DNA from: Bradyrhizobium sp. cir1
GTDB taxonomy: Bacteria; Pseudomonadota; Alphaproteobacteria; Rhizobiales; Xanthobacteraceae
Direction: 5' to 3'
Assembly: GCF_014198245.1 (NCBI RefSeq)
Contig: NZ_JACIHE010000027.1
Span: 21,971 to 85,970 of the forward strand
Length of the DNA: 64,000 nucleotides
The notes beneath the pieces were generated by a model. It searched no databases. It saw only the letters and a program-made list of their open reading frames with translations, and was not told the origin of the DNA. How positions within the stretch are numbered: the stretch's first letter is position 1; each line of letters begins with the position of its first letter. A program made the position numbers and the translations under genes. This document shows positions 1-8,736 of this stretch, in pieces.

Positions 1-28
1 CTACCAAACCGAATTCGCGGAGAGCGCC

Positions 29-466
29 ATGCGACGCGTCATCCTCCTCACAGTCCTGTTGCTCGCATCCGCGCTCGCCGCCGCCACGCCCGCTGCCGCC
101 GAAATCCGCATCATCCAGTCGCCGGGCGGACAGGTCGGGCCGTTCCTCGATCTGTTCGAGAAGGTGCGCGCGAGCGGCGAGCGTGTGGTGATCGACGGTC
201 CCTGCCTGTCCGCCTGCACGCTGGTGCTGAGCATCGTGCCGGGCGATCGCATCTGCGTCACGAGGCGCGCCGTGCTCGGCTTCCACGCCGCGCGTTCGAT
301 CGACGGGCGCGGGCGCATCTATGCCGAGCCGGAAGCATCCGAAGCGGTGCTTGCCGCCTATCCCGGGCCGGTGCGCGACTGGATCAGCCGCCGCGGCGGT
401 CTCAGCTCGCGGTTACTGCTGCTGAAGGGGCGCGATCTCGCCGCAATCTATCCGCGCTGCCGGTGA
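29..466 (+). CDS. Exported ClpP/crotonase-fold-like protein, function unknown
   Basis: 145 aa. An N-terminal Sec signal peptide (hydrophobic residues about 5-20, cleavage plausible after the Ala run near residue 24) predicts a periplasmic protein. The mature part has a Gly-Gly turn (SPGGQ), a 'CLSAC' segment with Ser61 and a 'GFH' with His86. This spacing resembles the degenerate ClpP-like periplasmic proteins common in rhizobia, where a Ser in a Cys-x-Ser-Ala-Cys context and a downstream His sit where ClpP has its nucleophile and base. Activity is not proven. A GGAGAG ribosome-binding site precedes the ATG. No operon partner is visible because the gene lies at the window edge. Confidence 0.75.
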   Translation: MRRVILLTVLLLASALAAATPAAAEIRIIQSPGGQVGPFLDLFEKVRASGERVVIDGPCLSACTLVLSIVPGDRICVTRRAVLGFHAARSIDGRGRIYAEPEASEAVLAAYPGPVRDWISRRGGLSSRLLLLKGRDLAAIYPRCR

Positions 467-737
467 CGCGTGGGCGACGCTGGCGCCGTGTGACTGCGAT
501 CGGCCCACCACTGTGCGGCGATTAGGCAGTTCGGCACAATTTCCCGTCCGCGCCCCTCAAATCCGCTCAAGCGCTTTGCAATGGCTGCACAATTTACGCG
601 GTTTGCAGCTTTTCGCCGCGGTCTATGATGAATTTGGCCAGACTGAGGCCGCGGCGGCGTCACAATCTCAGCAGTGGTCACAGACTAGAATGGTTTTGCC
701 TTTTCAAGATTGCTCATTTTCAAGCGGGTCGCGCGTC

Positions 738-1082
738 ATGCAACCCATCGATTTTCGCTACCGCCTGTCGGATCAGGGACGGATCGTCCTCGGTCGACTG
801 AGCTCCGAGGAAACCGTCGAGTTCGAATTGCTGTCGCGACGCGACCGCGAGGGCCTGATGGACCTCGCATCCGAGCTGCGGCTGCTCGAGCTCTATGTGA
901 AATATGTCGGCTCGGACGCAGACGCCACGCTCGCGCCATCGCAACCCGAATGGCACGGCATCGCGCCGCCACGACGGGGGAGACCGACGCTCTCCCGCAC
1001 CGCGCGACCGCGCAACTACATCGTCTCGATGCTTGTCATCGCAAGTGTCAGCTTCACGCTCATCGCACTGCTCGTGAGCTGA
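738..1082 (+). CDS. Small tail-anchored membrane protein, unknown
   Basis: 114 aa from the ATG at 738. The reading frame is open further upstream to 513, but that part is Gln/Ser-rich with no ribosome-binding site, so I take the internal start. The N-terminal 60 residues are charged and probably helical. A basic linker (RRGRPTLSRTARPRN) leads to one hydrophobic segment at the extreme C-terminus (about residues 93-113), giving a tail-anchored inner-membrane topology. I do not recognise the family. Neighbours are other small exported proteins and give no functional hint. Confidence 0.6.
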   Translation: MQPIDFRYRLSDQGRIVLGRLSSEETVEFELLSRRDREGLMDLASELRLLELYVKYVGSDADATLAPSQPEWHGIAPPRRGRPTLSRTARPRNYIVSMLVIASVSFTLIALLVS

Positions 1083-1130
1083 CGGGCAAGCGCGGCGGCG
1101 ACATTGCGCCGGTCACACGCTTCGTCGGTT

Positions 1131-1223
1131 CTAGAAGAACCTCTGGATCATCTGCGCCAGTTCCATGCTCGCGCAGATGAGCATACCCCAGAGTGCAAAG
1201 TTGATCTGTAGCGCCGCTGCCAT
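1131..1223 (-). CDS. 30-residue membrane peptide
   Basis: A 30-aa open frame starting MAAALQINF and ending QRFF, most of it hydrophobic (one membrane span). It has a very strong ribosome-binding site (GGAAGGGGAG, about 6 bases before the ATG), which is the main reason to call it a gene. A longer upstream frame exists but lacks coding character. The region just upstream on this strand is AT-rich (around 1255-1300), as expected for a promoter. Function unknown; small hydrophobic proteins of this size are often missed in annotation. Confidence 0.55.
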   Translation of the reverse strand: MAAALQINFALWGMLICASMELAQMIQRFF

Positions 1224-1510
1224 CGGTCGCTCCCCTTCCAAGTCACGCCCATCCCAGTTTGTAGAATTTATGAATAAATGATTAGCGATTCTGACGCGCT
1301 GTTCACAGCCTATTATTGCGCCAGTTGTTGTGCGATGCGGGCCGCACCTCTCCACGAAGCGGCCGCACTGCTTTCGCAAAGTGATGTGAGAGCATGATTC
1401 CATATTCGGCCATGCCGGCCACATCGTTTCCCTTAAGTTCCATTTAACTGGCGCGATGCAATACTTCCCGAGCGGAATTTGCGTGTCGCGTACCGCTCCA
1501 AAGGCCCGGC

Positions 1511-1861
1511 ATGATGCGACACGGCTTCTTCTTGCTCACTTTTTGCGCAGCGCTCATGGGGTGCGCGGTCGCACCGGCGCAGGAGCGTCGTCCGATCGCG
1601 TGGGACGGCCTCGGCCGCAATCCGAACCGCACTCACGTCACGAAGCAGCGCGCCGCCAGTCCCGCACTTGCGCAGGACAATCCCAATCAGGAGCGGGAAA
1701 GAGTGCTCGCCACCTTGCGTCCGTACTCCGAAGCGTGGTGGGCGGTCCATGACGAGATCGAAGCGGAGAACGACAAGCGGCTCGGCACCAAACTCGTGAT
1801 CTGCCCCCGCTGCGTTCAGACCTCGCCGCCTGGCGAAGACGTGACCGGATCACTCCGGTGA
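1511..1861 (+). CDS. Putative lipoprotein, unknown
   Basis: 116 aa. The N-terminus has a short signal peptide ending in a lipobox, Leu-Met-Gly-Cys with Cys18 as the predicted lipidated residue, so the protein is probably anchored to the inner or outer membrane. The mature part is polar and includes an Arg/Glu-rich helix (NQERERVLATLRPYSEAWW) and a CPRC pair near the C-terminus that could bind metal or form a disulfide. I do not recognise the family. The start could be either of the two adjacent ATG codons (1511 or 1514). Confidence 0.6.
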   Translation: MMRHGFFLLTFCAALMGCAVAPAQERRPIAWDGLGRNPNRTHVTKQRAASPALAQDNPNQERERVLATLRPYSEAWWAVHDEIEAENDKRLGTKLVICPRCVQTSPPGEDVTGSLR

Positions 1862-1966
1862 GGGGCGCATAGGCCGGTCGCGTATGACGTGCCCGGCCTG
1901 GGCGCGTCCCTCACCTGCAATCATCGAGAGAGGCGCGCCCGCCGGTATTTCAGCTGATCGTGCCTG

Positions 1967-2380
1967 TCACATTCCCTCTGCGGGGCAGTTCACCATCCAG
2001 GGAATGCCGAACCTGTCGACGCACATGCCGAAGCCCTTGGCCCAGAAGGTCTTGCTGAAGCGCATGGTGACGGTGCCGCCGTCGGCAAGCGCGTTGAACT
2101 TGCGCTCGGCGTCCGCGACATCCGTGAACGTCAGCGAGACCGAAAAGCCCTGCGGCTTGTGAAAATGTTCGCCCGGCGCATCGGAGGCCATCAAGACGCT
2201 ACCGTCGGGCAACGACATCCGCGCATGCATGATCATCTTCTCGCGGCCGGGTGCAGCCGGCATGTCCGGCGGCGCTTCGGATGCTCGCATCATCGCGTCG
2301 ATCTTGCCGCCGAGAACCTTGGCGTAATAGGTGAACGCTGCTTCGCAGGTGTCCTGATAGAACAGATAGGGATTGAGCAT
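1967..2380 (-). CDS. VOC-family (PhnB/glyoxalase-like) protein
   Basis: 137 aa, the usual size for PhnB-like members of the vicinal-oxygen-chelate fold. Visible hallmarks are the N-terminal 'NPYLFYQDTCEAAFTYYAKVLGG', written here only as the pattern P-Y-L-x-F/Y-x(5)-E-A-x-x-Y-Y, and the C-terminal 'FGIPWMVN', both typical of the family. The start at 2380 is supported by GGAAGAGGAG just upstream; a longer frame to 2794 overlaps the next gene antisense to nothing useful. It is the last gene of a set on this strand that begins with the DGPF protein and ECF sigma factor. VOC proteins are frequent neighbours of ECF42 sigma factors, so co-regulation is inferred. Confidence 0.8.
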   Translation of the reverse strand: MLNPYLFYQDTCEAAFTYYAKVLGGKIDAMMRASEAPPDMPAAPGREKMIMHARMSLPDGSVLMASDAPGEHFHKPQGFSVSLTFTDVADAERKFNALADGGTVTMRFSKTFWAKGFGMCVDRFGIPWMVNCPAEGM

Positions 2381-2415
2381 CGTTTCTCTCCTCTTCCTTC
2401 CTTGGGCAGTGAGGC

Positions 2416-2955
2416 TCATTGTTTCTCGGTGAGCTTCTTCAGGCTCGCAAGGCCGGCCTCGAAATCCTTGCCGATCATGCTGTCCATGTTGATGAAGACC
2501 TGCATCACCTTGGACAGGAACGGGGCCGGACCGTACATCGCCCAGGTGACCAGAGTGGCATCGCCTTGCGGCACAAAGGTGAACTCGGCGGTGTTGTGGC
2601 CTTCGAAGGGCCGCTCGAAATCGAGCTTGATGCGGAGCTTTGACGGCGCGCTCGCCTCGAGGATCTCCATATGGCCGGCGCCGACATTGTTGTTGCCGTC
2701 CCAGGCATAGGTCGCGCCCTTGCCTGCCGCAGTTCCGGCAAAGGTTCGCTTCATCGCGGGATCGCGGTTCTCGTAAGGTGACCAGGCGGTCCAACGGTGG
2801 AAATCGGCGACTTGTGGGTAGATCGCATCCGCCGGTGCCTTCAGGGCGAGGCTGCGCTCGACGCGGAAGGTGTCGGGTTTTGTCAACGCGAAGACAAGGA
2901 CTCCGGCGATGCCGACGGCGAGAACGATGGCGATGATGGAAAGGGCTTTCAGCAT
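2416..2955 (-). CDS. SRPBCC-family (polyketide-cyclase/START-like) protein
   Basis: 179 aa. An N-terminal membrane segment (about residues 4-25) is followed by an SRPBCC lipid/ligand-binding domain, recognisable by 'FRVERSLALKAPADAIYPQV', then 'WSPYE' and the C-terminal helix 'FEAGLASLKKLTE'. Proteins of this type bind hydrophobic ligands in a helix-grip pocket; the ligand is unknown. I use the ATG at 2955 with GGGAGCC upstream. It lies between the VOC gene and the ECF sigma gene on the same strand, with a palindromic repeat (3030-3071) between it and the sigma gene. Confidence 0.8.
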   Translation of the reverse strand: MLKALSIIAIVLAVGIAGVLVFALTKPDTFRVERSLALKAPADAIYPQVADFHRWTAWSPYENRDPAMKRTFAGTAAGKGATYAWDGNNNVGAGHMEILEASAPSKLRIKLDFERPFEGHNTAEFTFVPQGDATLVTWAMYGPAPFLSKVMQVFINMDSMIGKDFEAGLASLKKLTEKQ

Positions 2956-3029
2956 GAATGGCTCCCTGGATACGGGAATAAGACGAACGGGAACGGCGGG
3001 GGCCGACAATTGATGGAAGGTTTTTTGAT

Positions 3030-3071
3030 CGTCACTCCGGGTCTGGTCCTTCGGACCATCCCGGAATGACG
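3030..3071. repeat. Palindromic intergenic repeat (REP-like)
   Basis: Imperfect inverted repeat with 12-base outer arms (CGTCACTCCGGG / CCCGGAATGACG, 11 of 12 pairing) and inner arms GGTCC/GGACC around a 3-base loop. It lies between the sigma-factor gene and the SRPBCC gene. No T-run follows in the direction of transcription, so it is more likely a dispersed REP-type element than a classical terminator. Confidence 0.7.
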
Positions 3072-3080
3072 AGAATCGCA

Positions 3081-4367
3081 TCACTTCACCTTCGCGCTTT
3101 CCTTTGCCTTCGGCTGGCTATCCCGGATCAGCCGGTCGAGATGCATGCGGATGTGGGCGGCTTCCGCGGAGGTGTTGGCCAGCGCGATGGCGCGGTCGAA
3201 GGCGACGCGCGCTTCGTCATTGCGGCCGAGCTGCATCAGGAAGGCGCCGCGCACGCCGTAGAAATTGAAGTAATTGGCGAGCTTCGGTGCCAGCGGCTCG
3301 ATCAGGTCGAGCGCGGCCTGCGGCCCGCGCACCTTGGAGACCGCGACGGCGCGGTTGAGCGTCACCACCGGCGAAGGCTGCGCCAGCTCGAGCGCGCCGT
3401 AGAGCAGGTCGATCTGGGCCCAGTCGGTCTCCTCCGGCGTCGACGCACGCGCATGCAGCGCGGCGATCGCGGCCTGGATCTGGTACGGCCCGCTGCGGCG
3501 ATGGCGCATCGCCTTGTCGATCAGCGCGAGCCCCTCCGCGATCATGGTGCCGTTCCACAGCGAGCGGTCCTGGTCGTCCAGCAGGATCAGCGAGCCGTCC
3601 GCGGCAAAGCGCGCGGCGCTGCGTGCATGCTGCAACAGGATGAGCGCAGTGAGCCCCATGATTTCAGGCTCGCTCGGGAATAGCCGCAGCAGCAACCGCG
3701 CCAGGCGGATCGCCTCCTCGCACAGCGGTGTGCGGATCGCCGCGGTGTCGCCACTCGCCGAATAGCCCTCGTTGAAGATCAGGTAGATCATCGCTGCGAC
3801 GCCAGCGAGCCGCTCGGAGCGCTCGATTGCGCCCGGCGTCTCGAACGGCGTCGCCGCCTCAGCGACCTTCGCCTTGGCGCGCGTGATGCGCTGCTCCATC
3901 GCCGCCTCCGAGACCAGGAAGGCGCGGGCGATCTGCTTCACGGTGAGGCCCGAGACGATGCGCAAGGCCAGCGCGATCTGCTGCGTCGCCGGCAGCTGCG
4001 GATGGCAGCAGATGAACATCAGCCGCAGGATGTCGTCGCGATAATGCGAGCCGTCGAGCCGTTCGGCGAGCGCGCCCTCGGCGTCGTCGAGGTCGGAGAT
4101 CGCCTGGTCGTCCTCGGGCAGCGGCTGCTGCTTGCGGGTCCGGCGCACCTCGTCGATCGCGACGTTGCGGCCGACCATGATCAGCCAGGCGGCGGGATCG
4201 CGCGGCGGCCCGTTCTGCGGCCAGGTTTTCAGCGCACGCAGGCAGGCGTTCTGGAAGGCTTCTTCGGCGGTGTCGAGATCGCGGAAATAGCGCAGCAGCG
4301 CGCCCACCGCCTGGGGTCGCGCCGAGGTCAGCGCAGTCTCGATCCAGGCGGTTTCGGTCTCGCTCAC
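3081..4367 (-). CDS. ECF42-type RNA polymerase sigma factor
   Basis: 428 aa, about twice the size of a minimal ECF sigma factor. Sigma region 2 is clear at about residues 20-78 (RYFRDLDTAEEAFQNACLRA, then PAAWLIMVGRNVAIDEVRR). Region 4 is at about 110-170 (QQIALALRIVSGLTVKQIA). The remaining ~250 residues form the helical, TPR-like C-terminal extension typical of the ECF42 group. Start is a GTG whose bases overlap the stop of the upstream DGPF gene (GTGA). No anti-sigma factor is adjacent, which fits the group, where control is thought to involve the C-terminal extension or the DGPF partner. Confidence 0.88.
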   Translation of the reverse strand: MSETETAWIETALTSARPQAVGALLRYFRDLDTAEEAFQNACLRALKTWPQNGPPRDPAAWLIMVGRNVAIDEVRRTRKQQPLPEDDQAISDLDDAEGALAERLDGSHYRDDILRLMFICCHPQLPATQQIALALRIVSGLTVKQIARAFLVSEAAMEQRITRAKAKVAEAATPFETPGAIERSERLAGVAAMIYLIFNEGYSASGDTAAIRTPLCEEAIRLARLLLRLFPSEPEIMGLTALILLQHARSAARFAADGSLILLDDQDRSLWNGTMIAEGLALIDKAMRHRRSGPYQIQAAIAALHARASTPEETDWAQIDLLYGALELAQPSPVVTLNRAVAVSKVRGPQAALDLIEPLAPKLANYFNFYGVRGAFLMQLGRNDEARVAFDRAIALANTSAEAAHIRMHLDRLIRDSQPKAKESAKVK

Positions 4368-4732
4368 GTCAGGTTTCCTCCGGGCCGGAACACGCCGACG
4401 GGACGCACCTCATAGGCGCCGCCGGGGTTGGCCGCGCCCAGCTCGCGCGCGACGTCAAGCGCGTCGTCGAGGTTCTTGCAATCGACGATGTAGAAGCCGA
4501 GCAATTGCTCCTTGGTCTCGGCATAGGGACCGTCGAGCACGAGCGGAGGGTCCTCCTTGCGCAGGGTCGCCGCCGCCGTGGTCGGCAGCAGCCTCGCCAC
4601 CGGCCCGAGCCGCCCCTGCCGGGTGAGCTTGTCCTGCACCACGGCGAGCTTCTTCATCACGGCCTCGTCCTGCTCCTTGCTCCAGGAGCCGACGAAGTCC
4701 TCATCGTGATAGCAAAGAATCGCATAAAGCAT
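4364..4732 (-). CDS. YCII/DGPF-domain protein, partner of the ECF sigma factor
   Basis: 122 aa. A typical YCII-related/DGPF protein with the signature written here as Asp-Gly-Pro-Tyr-Ala-Glu-Thr-Lys-Glu (usually DGPF). It starts MLYAILCYHDE and ends RPGGN. Such genes are almost always next to ECF42 sigma factors, and here the two overlap by 4 bp, so they are certainly co-transcribed and translationally coupled. The biochemical role of DGPF proteins is not established. The divergent gene at 4877 leaves 144 bp that should hold both promoters. Confidence 0.88.
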   Translation of the reverse strand: MLYAILCYHDEDFVGSWSKEQDEAVMKKLAVVQDKLTRQGRLGPVARLLPTTAAATLRKEDPPLVLDGPYAETKEQLLGFYIVDCKNLDDALDVARELGAANPGGAYEVRPVGVFRPGGNLT

Positions 4733-4876
4733 GGGCAGTACCTTCCCTGACCTCTTGTTCTGAAGACGGTCCAATATGCCCTGCTCCGACAGGGCTGCGG
4801 AAAAATTTTGCAAGAAAAATCCGGCAGATCGTGCCAAGGAGGGCCTTCAAAAGCGGAACCTTATGAGGCACTTCGA

Positions 4877-5842
4877 ATGACCCTGGGCACACTGGCCGTC
4901 TTGATCAACAGCACGCAGCAGAACTGGCTGCCGGAGCGCTGGAAGGCCCGGTTCGATTCGGTCTGCGGCGGCCGCCGCGTGGTGCTGCTGCCCGATGCGG
5001 GGCTCGATCCGGCCGAGGTGCACTATGCGGCGGTGTGGAAGCCGGTGCCGGGCGATCTCGGCTCGTTCCCCAATCTTCGGGCCATCTTCAATCTCGGCGC
5101 CGGCGTCGATGCGCTGATGGCCGACAAGAGCCTGCCCGACGTGCCGCTGGTCCGCGTCGCCGTGCCCGACCTCACCAACCGCATGACCGAATATGTCGTG
5201 CTGCACGTTCTGATGCACCACCGCCAGGAGCTGTACCTGCGGGACTCGCAGCGCGCCAAGCGCTGGGAGCCGAAATATCAGTGGCCGGCAAGCGCCGTCA
5301 CCGTCGGCATGATGGGCCTGGGTACGCTCGGCGCCGATGCGGCCGACGTGCTGCGGCGGCTCGGCTTCCGTGTCACCGGCTGGAGCCGCAGCCCACGCAC
5401 GATCGAGGGCGTCGAATGCTTCCATGGCACTGCAGGCATGGACGCGTTCCTGCGCAAGACCGACATTCTGGTGTCATTATTGCCGCTGACACCGGACACG
5501 CACGGCATCCTCAACCGCGACGTTTTTGCAAAACTCAACCGCAAGGGCCCGTTCGGTGCACCCGTGCTGATCAATGCCGGCCGCGGCGGCCTGCAGAACG
5601 AAGCCGACATTCTCGCCTGCCTCGACGACGGCACGCTCGGCGCCGCCTCGCTCGACGTCTTCGTGCAGGAGCCGCAGCCGAAGGACAGCCGGTTCTGGAC
5701 TCATCCCAAGGTGCTGCTGACCCCGCACAATGCCGCCGACACCGACGCCGAGGCGATCTCGGCCTATGTCGCCGAGCAGATCGCCAGATTCGAGGCGGGC
5801 GGCGCGCTGGAGAACGTGGTGGATCGGGTCAGGGGGTATTGA
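4877..5842 (+). CDS. D-2-hydroxyacid dehydrogenase (glyoxylate/hydroxypyruvate reductase A type)
   Basis: 321 aa. NAD(P)-dependent reduction of glyoxylate/hydroxypyruvate or a related 2-oxoacid is the likely reaction. The Rossmann motif is G-x-G-x-L-G at residues 146-152 (MGLGTLG). The expected catalytic triad is present: Arg236 (NAGRGG), Glu265 and His284 (TPHNAA). The sequence is closest in pattern to GhrA rather than to PGDH. I chose the ATG at 4877 because the fold starts there; the open frame extends to 4808 without a good ribosome site. Monocistronic; the next gene is a chemoreceptor 184 bp downstream after a strong hairpin. Confidence 0.88.
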   Translation: MTLGTLAVLINSTQQNWLPERWKARFDSVCGGRRVVLLPDAGLDPAEVHYAAVWKPVPGDLGSFPNLRAIFNLGAGVDALMADKSLPDVPLVRVAVPDLTNRMTEYVVLHVLMHHRQELYLRDSQRAKRWEPKYQWPASAVTVGMMGLGTLGADAADVLRRLGFRVTGWSRSPRTIEGVECFHGTAGMDAFLRKTDILVSLLPLTPDTHGILNRDVFAKLNRKGPFGAPVLINAGRGGLQNEADILACLDDGTLGAASLDVFVQEPQPKDSRFWTHPKVLLTPHNAADTDAEAISAYVAEQIARFEAGGALENVVDRVRGY

Positions 5843-5865
5843 GGCCCCGCTAGCTCTACACGCTC

Positions 5866-5908
5866 AGTGTCGTCCCGGCGCAGGCCAGGCCTTCGCCGGG
5901 ACGACACT
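5866..5908. repeat. Perfect 15-bp inverted repeat (REP-like hairpin)
   Basis: Arms AGTGTCGTCCCGGCG and CGCCGGGACGACACT pair perfectly across a 13-base loop, 24 bases after the stop codon of the dehydrogenase gene. There is no T-run, so this is a palindromic repeat that may also act as an mRNA 3' stabiliser. A shortened relative of the left arm (CACTGTCGTCCCGACA) appears near 8034-8049, after the chemoreceptor gene. Confidence 0.75.
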
Positions 5909-6026
5909 GGTATTTGGGCAGCCACCCCGCCCCCACAACCACAGCGCTCCGCCGGTATCCTGTTCACCCTCTCTTAGCGAGAAGTTGATAGGCGTTCTTA
6001 ACCAACGTTCAAAGAACGAGTCGGAC

Positions 6027-7994
6027 ATGCGGGCAAGCCTCGGCCTCAGGATGCGGATCACGGTTGCGCTGGCGGTGACAGCGGCGGCGACGGCGCTGAT
6101 TGCGGTGCTCGGCGCGATGTGGATCATCGCGGGGATCATCGACCGCGCCGACCAGCGCGAGCTGCGCAGCCACTACGATGCCCTGCAATCGCGCATCGCC
6201 GAGGAATCGCATCGCGCCGCCGCGATGAGCGCCGTGGTGGCGGCAATGCCGGCGACGCAGGAGGCGATGGCGAAGCAGGACCGCGAGGCGCTGGTGCGCC
6301 TGTTTGGGCCGGTGTTCGCCGCCATCAAGACCGACTATGGCGTCGACCAGTTCCAGTTCCACGTGCCGCCGGCAGCCTCTTTCCTGCGCGTGCACCAGCC
6401 GGCGAAATTCGGCGACGACCTCTCCGGCTTCCGCAAGACCGTCGTCACCGCCAACCAGGACCGCAAGGTCGTGGTCGGACTCGAGGGCGGCGTGGCGGGG
6501 CTCGGCATCCGCGGCGTGGTGCCGATCGCGCAAGGGACCAAGCATCTCGGCACCGTCGAATTCGGCCTGACCTTCGGCCAGCCCTTCTTCGACGACTTCA
6601 GGACCAACCGCCACGTGGACGTCGCCTTCCATCTCGCCGATGGCTCGGGCTTCAAGCTGTTCGGCGGCACGCTGAAGGGCAAGAGCTTCTTCGACGCGGC
6701 CGATTACGGCCGCGCCACCGGCGGCGAGTTCACGGTGCGACAGGCCAGGCTCGATGCCACGCCTGTCGCCGCGCTGCTCGGACCGATCAGGGACTTTTCC
6801 GGCAAGCCGCTCGGCGCCGTCGAGCTCGTGATGGACAATGCCGATTACGAGGCCTCGGCCGACCGCGCCTGGTGGCTTTCGATCGGCATCGCCGCGCTGG
6901 GGCTCGTCCTCGCCGCGATCGTCGGCTATCTCATCGCCCGCAGCATCTCGCGGCCGATCCTGTCGATCACATCAGTGATGCGCGAGCTCGCGGACGGACG
7001 TCTCGATGTTGACGTCCCGGTCAGCAAGGCGAATGACGAGGTCGGCGCGATGGTGAAGGCAGTCGCGGTGTTCCGCGACAATGCGGTGAACTTTGGCAAG
7101 CTCCAGGCCGAGCAGCTCGAAGCCAAGGCGCAGTCCGAAGCGGAGAAGCGACGCGCCTTTGCCGCGCTGGCCGACAATTTCGAGGCCAGCATCCGCGACG
7201 TCGTCACCACGGTGTCCGCCGCGGCGGTCGAGATGGAGCACACCGCGCGCTCGATGTCGGCCATTGTCGCGCAGTCGCGTGAGCAGACCCGCACGGTCTC
7301 GTCGGCCTCGGCCCTGGCCTCGGAGAACGTGCAGACGGTGGCGGCGGCCGCGGAAGAATTGTCGTCATCGATGACCGAGATCAGCCGGCGGCTGGCGCAT
7401 GCGACCGAGGTGGTCGGCAAGGCCGCCAGCGATGGACGGCAGTCGAACGCGCGGGTGCAAAGCCTCGCGGACGCCGCGCAGAAGATCGGCGACGTCGTCT
7501 CCTTCATCAACGGCATTGCGGGACAGACCAATCTTCTCGCGCTCAATGCGACGATCGAGGCGGCGCGCGCGGGCGAAGCCGGCCGCGGCTTTGCCGTGGT
7601 CGCCTCCGAAGTGAAGGCACTGGCGACCCAGACCGCGAAGGCGACCGAGGAGATCGGCGCACAGGTCACGGCCGTGCAGGGCGAAACGGCCGGCGCGGTT
7701 GACGGCATCCAGTCGATCTGCACGACGATTCAGCAGGTCGACGAAATCTCCGCGGCGATTGCCGCCGCCGTCGGGCAGCAGGGCACGGCGACGCAGGAGA
7801 TCGCGCAGAACGTTCAGCAGGCCGCCGCCCGCACCGGCGAGGTCTCGCAGAACATCGCGGGCGTCACCGACGGCATCGCAGCCACCGGCACGGCCGCCGA
7901 GGAGGTGCTGGGTTCGGCGATCGAGCTGGCGAAGCAGTCGCAGCGGCTGCGCGATGAGGTCGACCGTTTCCTGGCGCAGATCCGCGCGGCGTAG
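6027..7994 (+). CDS. Transmembrane methyl-accepting chemotaxis protein with dCache sensor
   Basis: 655 aa. First membrane span at about residues 10-37, a periplasmic sensor of about 240 residues, second span at about 282-305, a HAMP domain to about 358, then a long signalling domain. The sensor has the pattern F-H-x-P-P-A-x-S-F-L-R-x-H, typical of the dCache_3 type double-Cache domain. The signalling tip is the invariant hairpin around 501-533 (NLLALNATIEAARAGE, then GFAVVASEVKALA). It should modulate a CheA kinase from a ligand bound in the periplasm; the ligand is unknown. No C-terminal CheR-binding pentapeptide is seen. I start at the ATG at 6027 just before the first span. Confidence 0.93.
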   Translation: MRASLGLRMRITVALAVTAAATALIAVLGAMWIIAGIIDRADQRELRSHYDALQSRIAEESHRAAAMSAVVAAMPATQEAMAKQDREALVRLFGPVFAAIKTDYGVDQFQFHVPPAASFLRVHQPAKFGDDLSGFRKTVVTANQDRKVVVGLEGGVAGLGIRGVVPIAQGTKHLGTVEFGLTFGQPFFDDFRTNRHVDVAFHLADGSGFKLFGGTLKGKSFFDAADYGRATGGEFTVRQARLDATPVAALLGPIRDFSGKPLGAVELVMDNADYEASADRAWWLSIGIAALGLVLAAIVGYLIARSISRPILSITSVMRELADGRLDVDVPVSKANDEVGAMVKAVAVFRDNAVNFGKLQAEQLEAKAQSEAEKRRAFAALADNFEASIRDVVTTVSAAAVEMEHTARSMSAIVAQSREQTRTVSSASALASENVQTVAAAAEELSSSMTEISRRLAHATEVVGKAASDGRQSNARVQSLADAAQKIGDVVSFINGIAGQTNLLALNATIEAARAGEAGRGFAVVASEVKALATQTAKATEEIGAQVTAVQGETAGAVDGIQSICTTIQQVDEISAAIAAAVGQQGTATQEIAQNVQQAAARTGEVSQNIAGVTDGIAATGTAAEEVLGSAIELAKQSQRLRDEVDRFLAQIRAA

Positions 7995-8049
7995 CGGGAC
8001 GACGTCGGGGAGATAGCGTGCCCCACTTACTCACTGTCGTCCCGACAGC

Positions 8050-8736
8050 TTAGGTCTTAGCGCCCGCCCCCACCATCACATCAATCGCGCCCTTCACGAT
8101 CGCCTCGAGCTCCTTGCGCGGGACGCGCGCGCGCGAGCGGATGGCGATGGTGTGGACGGTGGCGGAGGCGACCTGCGCCAGCGCGATTGGATCGGCGCTC
8201 TCCGGCAACTCGCCTTTCTCCTTGGCGCGGCGGAAGCAGCTTGCAAAAGCCTTGTCGAGGCCAGTGAGGCCGTCGAGCACCATGGCGCGGATCTCGGGAT
8301 CGCCGACGGCCTCGGAGGCCGCGGTCACGACCGTAAAGCAGCCGCGCGGACCGGTATCGCCCGAGAGATAGATGTCCAGCGCGGACGCGTAGATGCGCTC
8401 CAGCCGCTGGCGCAGCGGCATCTCCTGGCGAAAGATCTCGACCATGGAAGCGGCGGCCTCCTCGCGATAGCGCTGATAGCTCTTGATGTAGAGCTCGCGC
8501 TTGTCGCCGAAGGCGCCGTAGAGGCTCGGCCGGTTCATGCCGGTCGCTTCGCTGAGATCGTCGAGCGAGGTGGCCGCAAAGCCCTGCTTGCGGAACAGAT
8601 CGAGCGCCTTGCCGAGCGCGACATCGGGCTCGTAGGCGCGGGGACGGCCGCGGCGCTTAGGTTCGCTGCGGCGCTCGGGTTCGCCGCGGCCCTCCGGCTG
8701 ATTGGCAGCAACTGGCGGCTTCGATTTTTGTACCAT
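8050..8736 (-). CDS. TetR-family transcriptional regulator of the divergent GST gene
   Basis: 228 aa. After a low-complexity, Arg/Glu-rich N-terminal arm (about 30 residues) the TetR helix-turn-helix follows at about 35-80 (FAATSLDDLSEATGMNRPSLYGAFGDKR). The rest is a helical ligand-binding domain with 'GPRGCFTV', common in the AcrR/YxaF-type group. Divergent from the GST gene, with a long inverted repeat covering both starts, so it very probably represses itself and the GST gene until an inducer binds. The gene's own start codon lies inside the left arm of that operator. Confidence 0.9.
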   Translation of the reverse strand: MVQKSKPPVAANQPEGRGEPERRSEPKRRGRPRAYEPDVALGKALDLFRKQGFAATSLDDLSEATGMNRPSLYGAFGDKRELYIKSYQRYREEAAASMVEIFRQEMPLRQRLERIYASALDIYLSGDTGPRGCFTVVTAASEAVGDPEIRAMVLDGLTGLDKAFASCFRRAKEKGELPESADPIALAQVASATVHTIAIRSRARVPRKELEAIVKGAIDVMVGAGAKT

